From assembly GCA_023443095.1 (NCBI GenBank), contig JAEZVV010000155.1, forward strand, positions 1-7,349: DNA of 7,349 nt. Reading direction: 5' to 3'. The notes under the pieces are model-generated. The model did not search any database and was not told the DNA's origin. It saw only the letters and a list, made by a program, of their open reading frames with translations. The translations under genes and the position numbers were made by a program. Position 1 is the first letter of the stretch; each line of letters starts with the position of its first letter. This document shows positions 1-4,530 of the stretch, in pieces. The DNA comes from Pseudomonadota bacterium. Its GTDB lineage: Bacteria; Pseudomonadota; Gammaproteobacteria; Burkholderiales; Burkholderiaceae_F.

Positions 1-42
1 CATTCGGATTCCGGGCTCGGTGGGCGGCGGCGCACGCGTATC

Positions 43-75
43 CCTGGCGGCGGGATTCTGGCGCGCGCCGCCAGG
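43..75 (-). terminator. Candidate hairpin terminator after the flavoprotein gene
   Basis: A perfect 10-bp inverted repeat (CCTGGCGGCG at 43-52, CGCCGCCAGG at 66-75) with a 13-nt loop begins 4 nt past the stop codon of the minus-strand flavoprotein gene, where a transcription terminator would be expected. The stem is nearly all G-C. No run of T follows it on the minus strand, so it is not a canonical intrinsic terminator. It could instead be a 3'-end stabilising hairpin or act with Rho. Seen directly: the repeat and its position. Inferred: its function. Confidence 0.45.
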
Positions 76-79
76 TCTA

Positions 80-1573
80 TCAGCGCTGGGTCTTGACGAA
101 CTGGACCGCGTTTTCCGCCGCGATCCGGCCAGAGTTCACGGCAAAGCCGATCGTGCTGCCTGCCATCAGCAGGTCGTAGCTGTCGCCGTACATGCCGCCG
201 ACGTCGTTGCCCGCCGCGTAGAGACCGGGGATCGGCACCTCGTCCTTGGTCACCACTTGCAGCTTCTCGTTGGCCTTGATGCCGCCCAGGGTGCCGAGCG
301 AGGTCGCCACGCTCTTGATCGCGTAGAACGGGCCGGTCCGGACCGGGCGCATGTATTTCGCCGGCTTGGCGAACTGGGCGTCGTGGCGGGTGGCGGCAAA
401 GCCGTTGTACTGCTCGACCGTGGCCTTGAGCGTGGCGGGGTCCATTCCGGTCGCCTTGGCCAGGCCCTCGATCGTGTCGGCCTTGAAGGCGAAACCCTTC
501 TTGACGGCGTCAGCCCACTCGGCATCGAACTTGGTGAGCTTGGTCGTGACCGGCACCATCACACCGACGCCGAGGTCGATGCCGTGGGTCTTGGTCATAT
601 AGTCGAGCGTGGCCTGGTCGTAGACCACGTACATGGTGCCGCCGATGCGCTCGAGCGCGTTGCCGGCAAACGGCCAGTCGAGCATGATGCCTTCGTCGCA
701 GAAGCGCTCGCCCTTGGGCGTGAGCCACAAGTGTGGCTGCTTGGCGGTGGCAGCGACGTGGTTGGTGGTCGAGGCGCCTTTGGGGCCGGGCCGGTACGAA
801 TGCTGGACCTCTATCCCTTCCTGGCCGGCGCCAGCCTTCCACGCCATCTGCACGCCGTCGCCAGTCTTGTGTTTCTGGGCAATGCCGTCGACCCCAGGGA
901 AACGGGTGTATTTCTTGAGCATTTCCATGTTGTCGCCAAAGCCGCCGGTGGCGATGATCACCGCCTTGGCATCGATGCGGATCTTTTCGCCGTCGGCGTT
1001 CTCGGCGACCACGCCCACCACCTTGCCGTCTTTCTGGATCAGCTCTTTGGCCGGCGTCTCGAGCAGGATCGGGTGGCCCATCGCCTTGTATTTGCCCTGC
1101 ATCAGGTTGATCCAGCCGGCACCGCGGCCCTCGTAGATGTGCCAGGTGTAAATGCCGCCGGGGTAGTTCGAGGTCAGCTTCTCGAACTTCACACCATGGC
1201 CCTTCATCCAGTCGATCGAATCGGCCGATTTGTCGACGAAGGCCCGCACCATCTTGGCATTCGAACGCCAGTGGCCGTAATTCATGATCATGCGGAAGGC
1301 CTGGTCCTTGGTCAGGTCGTAGTTCCATTCGCGCTGCATCTGGCTTTCGACCGCGAAGATGCCTTCCGAGAACTTGCCGGTGCCGCCGGTGGAGGCCTGC
1401 TTTTCCAGCATGATCACCTTGGCGCCCCGTTCGGCGGCGGCCAGTCCGGCCGCGGTTCCGGCCGCGCCGGCACCGATCACGACGATGTCGGTGTTCATGG
1501 TCTTCTGCGCCCAGGCGCCGGCCACAAACAGCGACAGGCAAGCGGCAGTTATCAGCGTGTAGCTCCGTTTCAT
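80..1573 (-). CDS. Secreted FAD-dependent oxidoreductase (flavocytochrome c / fumarate reductase flavoprotein-like), substrate unknown
   Basis: A 497-residue protein starting with a classical Sec signal peptide (KR near the N-terminus, hydrophobic core, AWA-Q cleavage likely after residue 22), so it should act in the periplasm. The FAD-binding Rossmann motif follows at once: G34-A-G36-A-A-G39, with E57 placed to bind the FAD ribose and a T-G-G segment at 62-64. A GERFCDE segment carries R290, which corresponds to the catalytic-arginine region of the superfamily. The C-terminal FAD segment (about 450-490) contains AGND at 454-457, recalling 3-ketosteroid dehydrogenases. Neither an N-terminal heme domain (no CXXCH) nor a covalent-FMN domain is present. 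The His of the HTMGG motif in fumarate reductases appears to be Gly427, and the Arg of their RLGGNA motif has no counterpart (no Arg between 450 and 482), so fumarate is an unlikely substrate. The start is supported by AGGGG (1580-1584) 6 nt upstream of the ATG. The gene stands alone on this strand. Electrons probably come from an unlinked cytochrome c. Family assignment is firm; the reaction is unknown. Confidence 0.9.
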   Translation of the reverse strand: MKRSYTLITAACLSLFVAGAWAQKTMNTDIVVIGAGAAGTAAGLAAAERGAKVIMLEKQASTGGTGKFSEGIFAVESQMQREWNYDLTKDQAFRMIMNYGHWRSNAKMVRAFVDKSADSIDWMKGHGVKFEKLTSNYPGGIYTWHIYEGRGAGWINLMQGKYKAMGHPILLETPAKELIQKDGKVVGVVAENADGEKIRIDAKAVIIATGGFGDNMEMLKKYTRFPGVDGIAQKHKTGDGVQMAWKAGAGQEGIEVQHSYRPGPKGASTTNHVAATAKQPHLWLTPKGERFCDEGIMLDWPFAGNALERIGGTMYVVYDQATLDYMTKTHGIDLGVGVMVPVTTKLTKFDAEWADAVKKGFAFKADTIEGLAKATGMDPATLKATVEQYNGFAATRHDAQFAKPAKYMRPVRTGPFYAIKSVATSLGTLGGIKANEKLQVVTKDEVPIPGLYAAGNDVGGMYGDSYDLLMAGSTIGFAVNSGRIAAENAVQFVKTQR

Positions 1574-1772
1574 TCGATTCCCCTGTTCCTTTTTTTGGAG
1601 GCGTCCAGCGGTCGCTGCGCAAAGGCCAAACTCCTGCGTCGAACCGCTGCCGGGGATTCTCGGATTCGGATCAAATAAAGAACGTATACAGCTTTACGGA
1701 AGGGTCGCCTCGCGGGCAAACCCCGCCGCAAGCGGCTACAGTGATGGCCTGCCTCCCCGCTCCTCATGCCCC

Positions 1773-2393
1773 ATGAAGCTCTACCCGCTGTTTCTCGTGG
1801 TTGCGGCTCTGACCGTGCTCAGCCCTGGCCCCGGTGTATTGATGACTCTCACCAATTCGCTGCGCTTCGGCCTCAACGGCAGCATCGGCGGCATATTCGG
1901 CATTGCCTGCGGCAATGCCGTGGTGGCGCTGGTCTCGGCCACCAGCCTGGGCGTGCTGCTCGCTCATTCGGCCACGGCCTTCACCGTCATCAAATACCTG
2001 GGCGCGGCCTACCTGGTGTTCATGGGAATCAAGATGTGGCGGGCCAAACCCTTCGTGTTCGACCTCGCCCTCGCCGCCCAACATTCCGGCGCCGACCACC
2101 GGCGTCGCTTCCTGACTGGCTTGTCGCTCGCGCTCTCGAATCCGCAGTCGATCTTCTTCTTTCTTTCGATCTTCCCGCAGTTCATCGAACCCGGCGCCAA
2201 CCACGCCTGGCAGTTCGCCCTGTTGGTGGCGACGTTTTCCGCGCTGGTGGTGCTGATCCACTGCGGCTACTCGCTGGTGGCGCAGAACGCGCGGCGCTGG
2301 CTGACGTCGCCGCGGGCGGGCCGCGCCGTCAACCGGGTCGGCGGGTCGACCTTCATCGCCTTCGGCGGCATGCTCGCCACGGCGTCGCGCTGA
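1773..2393 (+). CDS. LysE/RhtB-family amino-acid exporter
   Basis: A 206-residue integral inner-membrane protein of the LysE/RhtB family, whose members export amino acids (lysine, homoserine, threonine, leucine and others) using the proton gradient. Seen: about six hydrophobic segments near residues 4-24, 38-64, 68-89, 112-136, 145-170 and 187-204; the family's N-terminal LSPGPG motif at 16-21 (most members have PGPN, here PGPG); the SNPQ motif at 122-125 followed by an F-rich helix ending FPQFI (134-138). Length is typical. The ATG has no obvious Shine-Dalgarno sequence, and an out-of-frame ATG lies 7 nt upstream, so initiation may be weak. It is divergent from the flavoprotein gene and runs into the next exporter gene with a 4-nt gap. 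The exported substrate cannot be read from the sequence. Confidence 0.9.
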   Translation: MKLYPLFLVVAALTVLSPGPGVLMTLTNSLRFGLNGSIGGIFGIACGNAVVALVSATSLGVLLAHSATAFTVIKYLGAAYLVFMGIKMWRAKPFVFDLALAAQHSGADHRRRFLTGLSLALSNPQSIFFFLSIFPQFIEPGANHAWQFALLVATFSALVVLIHCGYSLVAQNARRWLTSPRAGRAVNRVGGSTFIAFGGMLATASR

Positions 2394-2397
2394 CGCC

Positions 2398-3264
2398 TTG
2401 GACGCCGCTGCCCTCGCCCTCGTCCTGAGCGGCGCCGCCTTACACGCGACCTGGAACTACTACGCCAAAAAAGCCTCCGGCGGCCTGCCCTTCGTGTGGC
2501 TGTATGGCTTGGTGAGCCTGGCACTCGCGATTCCGCTCTGCCTGCTCGCCGACATTGGCGACCTCGCGTCCCTCGGCCCGCTCGAATGGGTCGCGATATC
2601 GGCGAGCGCCCTGGTGCACGTGGTGTATTCGCTGGTCCTGCAAAAAGGCTACCGGGTCGCGGACTTCTCGATCGTCTATCCGATGGCGCGCGGCACCGGC
2701 CCCCTGTTCACCGTCCTGGTCGCCGTGATCGTCCTGGGCGAGCGACCAAGCGCCGCCGGCTGGGCCGGCATCGCCGCCATCGTCGGCGGCATCGGGCTGA
2801 TCGCAGCGCCCGCCCGGATACAAGCGGGGTCGGCGCGAATCGCGCTCGGCCTCGCCTGGGGCGGGGCGACCGGGCTGTGCATCGCGGCCTATACCGTGCT
2901 CGACGCCTGGGCCGTCAAGACGCTGGCGATCGCCCCGCTGCTCTATTACGTGCCGAGCCTGGCCGTGCGAAGCCTCTTGCTCGCGCCGCAGGCGCTTGCC
3001 CGCCCGACCGACCTGAGCCAGCAGTGGCGCCGCCATCGCACGTCGATTCTCGCCGTCGGCGCCTTGTCGCCGCTGGCCTATGTTCTGGTCCTGCACGCGA
3101 TGACGCTGGCGCCGCTCGCCTACGTTGCGCCGGCGCGCGAAGTCTCGATGCTGATCGCGCTGCTGATCGGCGCGCGCGTGCTGCGCGAGGCGATGAGCCC
3201 GGCCCGCGTCGCCGGCACCGCGATGATGGTCGGAGGCGTAAGCCTGCTGGCGCTCGCGCGCTAG
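2398..3264 (+). CDS. EamA/DMT-superfamily transporter (TTG start)
   Basis: A 288-residue membrane protein with two tandem EamA domains (about 3-137 and 150-287), giving roughly ten transmembrane helices, the normal size for drug/metabolite transporters that export small metabolites or amino acids. Visible signatures are ALHATWN in helix 1 (14-20), YPMARGTGP (94-102), LGER (113-116) and the glycine-rich end of repeat 1 (about 121-135). In repeat 2 the APAREVS segment (244-250) sits where YPMARGTGP is in repeat 1. The start is TTG at 2398: no earlier in-frame start was found, the first internal Met is at residue 96, and ALHATWN needs the upstream start. The TTG lies 4 nt after the stop of the LysE-type gene with no strong ribosome-binding site, pointing to translational coupling. 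E. coli has exporters of homoserine/threonine in both families (RhtA in DMT, RhtB in LysE), which makes an amino-acid export pair plausible but unproven. Confidence 0.87.
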   Translation: MDAAALALVLSGAALHATWNYYAKKASGGLPFVWLYGLVSLALAIPLCLLADIGDLASLGPLEWVAISASALVHVVYSLVLQKGYRVADFSIVYPMARGTGPLFTVLVAVIVLGERPSAAGWAGIAAIVGGIGLIAAPARIQAGSARIALGLAWGGATGLCIAAYTVLDAWAVKTLAIAPLLYYVPSLAVRSLLLAPQALARPTDLSQQWRRHRTSILAVGALSPLAYVLVLHAMTLAPLAYVAPAREVSMLIALLIGARVLREAMSPARVAGTAMMVGGVSLLALAR

Positions 3265-3288
3265 GGTGCAAGCATCATTTAGCTTTTG

Positions 3289-3295
3289 AAGGAGG
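3289..3295 (+). promoter_or_regulatory. Near-perfect ribosome-binding site of the KTSC gene
   Basis: AAGGAGG, nearly complementary in full to the 16S rRNA tail, lies 4 nt before the ATG at 3300. It fixes the start of the small gene and suggests strong translation, in contrast to the two weakly initiated exporter genes upstream. Confidence 0.8.
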
Positions 3296-3299
3296 AGCC

Positions 3300-3518
3300 A
3301 TGGCAATCGACCGCAAACCCATCAACCGCGGCGGCATCCGCAGCGCCGGCTACGACCGCAACGCGCGCGTGCTCGAGATCGAGTTCGACAACGGCAGCGT
3401 GATCCAGCACAGCGCCGTTGGCGAGGAAATCGCGCGCCGCTTCCTGACGGCGAGCGCGCCAATGAGTTATTACAAGGACAACATCCAGGAGGAGTTCACG
3501 CAGCGCCGAGTGAAGTAA
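3300..3518 (+). CDS. Small KTSC-domain protein
   Basis: A 72-residue soluble protein that is almost entirely one KTSC domain, a short fold first noted at the C-terminus of some lysyl-tRNA synthetases. Seen: the conserved order SAGYD (15-19), a beta strand VLEIEF (24-29) followed by DNGSVIQHSAV (30-40), then a helix, then SYYKDNI (56-62) and a basic C-terminus QRRVK. Stand-alone copies of this size are common in proteobacteria; their role is not established, although nucleic-acid binding has been suggested. The start is set by AAGGAGG 4 nt upstream. The gene follows the EamA transporter after 35 nt on the same strand, so it may be co-transcribed, but its strong ribosome-binding site implies independent translation. 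It has no signal peptide and is probably cytoplasmic. Confidence 0.82.
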   Translation: MAIDRKPINRGGIRSAGYDRNARVLEIEFDNGSVIQHSAVGEEIARRFLTASAPMSYYKDNIQEEFTQRRVK

Positions 3519-3671
3519 CCCCGCGCGGGACGCGCCGAGCCCGGAGACTCGACGCGGGACGCGGCCAACTCACTCTGACAAGCCGACCTCGGCGCCGCGC
3601 CGCACTACCGCCGAAGGCGACAGTCCCGTCATTGGCGGGCAAAGATGTTACGGAACCTGCTTTCGTTCACA

Positions 3672-3689
3672 TTAGACCGCCGCGTCTAA
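3672..3689 (+). promoter_or_regulatory. Operator-like dyad upstream of ttrB (TTAGAC-N6-GTCTAA)
   Basis: A perfect 6-bp inverted repeat separated by 6 nt, with half-site centres about one helical turn apart, as many dimeric regulators bind. It starts immediately after the -35-like TTCACA and lies about 130 bp before the ttrB start, a plausible place for an operator. A dimeric response regulator such as TtrR is one candidate; none is encoded in the window. Seen: the symmetry. Inferred: regulator binding. Confidence 0.35.
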
Positions 3690-3720
3690 ACAACGAGCTG
3701 TCGCCGCCCGCGTCAAACGC

Positions 3721-3735
3721 TCAACTCAGGGTTGA
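3721..3735 (+). promoter_or_regulatory. Second small dyad upstream of ttrB (TCAAC-N5-GTTGA)
   Basis: A 5-bp inverted repeat with a 5-nt centre. Additional TCAA (3713-3716) and TTGA (3744-3747) copies flank it, giving four related half-sites within 35 bp. Repeats this short arise often by chance, so this is only a candidate regulator-binding cluster. Confidence 0.22.
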
Positions 3736-3775
3736 CCGCGTCGTTGATCTCTCCCCGCGACGCCAGCTGTTGCCC

Positions 3776-3819
3776 CAAACGATCCTCCGTGTTCGCAAGC
3801 CACTGTGAAAGATCGTTTG
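3776..3819 (+). promoter_or_regulatory. Inverted repeat ending at the ttrB start (possible translational hairpin or operator)
   Basis: A perfect 9-bp inverted repeat, CAAACGATC at 3776-3784 and GATCGTTTG at 3811-3819, with 26 nt between the arms. The right arm ends 2 nt before the ttrB ATG, exactly where the ribosome-binding site should lie. In the mRNA it could form a stem-loop that hides the initiation region; as DNA it could be a two-site operator. ttrB lacks a strong Shine-Dalgarno sequence here, which fits either controlled or weak initiation. Function is inferred. Confidence 0.4.
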
Positions 3820-3821
3820 AG

Positions 3822-4517
3822 ATGAGCAATCGACGCACATTCTTCAAGTACCTAGGGGCCTCGGTCCCGCTTTCCTTGGTGCCCAGCCGCGAGCTCCTCG
3901 CCGCCGGACCCGCCAAGCAATACGCCATGCTGGTGGACGTGCGCCGCTGCACCGGCTGCATCTCGTGCACTGTTTCGTGCGCAATCGAAAATGGCACCAG
4001 CTCCGGCGTGCACCGCACCCAGGTCAAGCAGTTCACTGTTGAACAAAAGGGCGCTCATCCAGTCGCTCTCAATGCGCCGGTGCAATGCAACCATTGCTCC
4101 GCGCCAGCGTGCGTGAAGATCTGCCCGGTCAAAGCGGCCCAAAAAAGAAAGACCGACGGCATCGTCGTCACCGACATGAAGGCCTGCATCGGCTGCGGCA
4201 TGTGTGTCTCGGCCTGCCCGTATGGCGCGCGCCAGATCGACCCGCAGACCAAGAAGGCCGAGAGCTGCAACTTCTGCATCAAGCGCACCGCGGCGGGCCT
4301 GCTGCCGGCCTGCGTCGAGTCCTGCGCCGGCGAGGCGCGTGTATTCGGCGATCTCAACGATCCGAAGAGCCGCATCCATCAGCTGGTCAAGAACAGCGAG
4401 GTCTACGCCTTGATGACCGAGGCCAAGACTCGACCCAACGTGTTCTACATCGGCCTCGGGGGCGCCCGCAGCGACAAGCAGATCGTATCGGCCACCACCG
4501 CCGACTGGCAGCGATAA
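3822..4517 (+). CDS. ttrB: Tetrathionate reductase-type iron-sulfur subunit TtrB, with Tat signal
   Basis: A 231-residue electron-transfer subunit carrying four [4Fe-4S] clusters, related to TtrB/NrfC/PsrB. Sixteen cysteines form the expected sets: C43, C46, C49, C53; C89, C92, C97, C101; C122, C125, C128, C132; C149, C152, C164, C168. The last set has the LLPACVESC segment typical of the family. The N-terminus holds a Tat motif (NRRTFFK, residues 3-9) followed by a hydrophobic stretch, so the protein is exported folded. The segments YAMLVDVRRCTGC, CTVSCAIEN and the C-terminal PNVFYIGLG closely match Salmonella TtrB as I recall it. The ATG at 3822 was chosen because the Tat motif must be N-terminal; the frame is open back to 3732, but those 30 residues show no family feature. 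The role is to pass electrons from a membrane quinol-oxidising partner to TtrA. ttrA follows after 13 nt. Other sulfur, selenium or arsenic oxyanion reductases have similar subunits; the Ttr assignment rests mainly on TtrA. Confidence 0.88.
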   Translation: MSNRRTFFKYLGASVPLSLVPSRELLAAGPAKQYAMLVDVRRCTGCISCTVSCAIENGTSSGVHRTQVKQFTVEQKGAHPVALNAPVQCNHCSAPACVKICPVKAAQKRKTDGIVVTDMKACIGCGMCVSACPYGARQIDPQTKKAESCNFCIKRTAAGLLPACVESCAGEARVFGDLNDPKSRIHQLVKNSEVYALMTEAKTRPNVFYIGLGGARSDKQIVSATTADWQR

Positions 4518-4518
4518 G

Positions 4519-4524
4519 AAGGAG
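4519..4524 (+). promoter_or_regulatory. Ribosome-binding site of ttrA
   Basis: AAGGAG lies 6 nt before the ATG at 4531 and directly after the ttrB stop codon. It supports both the ttrA start and co-transcription of ttrB with ttrA. Confidence 0.8.
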
Positions 4525-4530
4525 CAGAGC

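Larger units (their letters stand above)
3519..3821 (+). other. 303-bp non-coding region upstream of ttrB
   Basis: No convincing gene is seen on either strand. The left part is very GC-rich: it begins with the 10-nt palindrome CCCGCGCGGG (3520-3529) right after the KTSC stop codon, a possible weak transcription stop without a T tract. An 11-bp direct repeat CGCGGGACGCG follows (3524-3534 and 3553-3563). The right part (about 3640-3821) is less GC-rich and holds three inverted repeats, listed separately, as expected of a regulated promoter region for ttrBA. A TTCACA element at 3666-3671 resembles a sigma-70 -35 box (5 of 6), but no good -10 box follows at normal spacing, so I do not call a promoter. 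No clear FNR box or sigma-54 -24/-12 pair was found by eye. Confidence 0.6.

Noticed and set aside
80..1573. Naming the flavoprotein a fumarate reductase
   Set aside because: By remembered alignment to Shewanella FccA, the HTMGG histidine and the RLGGNA arginine are not conserved, and no heme domain is present.
20..1678. 552-residue open frame on the plus strand opposite the flavoprotein gene
   Set aside because: It starts with GTG and shows no family motif. The opposite strand encodes a clear signal peptide, FAD motif and full flavoprotein. Long antisense frames are a by-product of GC-rich codon usage.
1570..1767. 65-residue minus-strand frame ending in an ATGA overlap with the flavoprotein start
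   Set aside because: The overlap looks like coupling, but the product is an arginine-rich string without motif, it begins next to the divergent exporter gene, and the flavoprotein has its own AGGGG ribosome-binding site.
3731..3750. A possible FNR/Anr box (TTGAT half-site at 3744)
   Set aside because: There is no ATCAA half-site at the required 4-nt spacing; only a single half-site is present.
3732..3821. A 30-residue longer N-terminus for TtrB from a TTG at 3732
   Set aside because: The Tat motif must be near the N-terminus. The extra residues have no family match and overlap the dyads of the leader, and ATG 3822 places the RR pair at residues 4-5.
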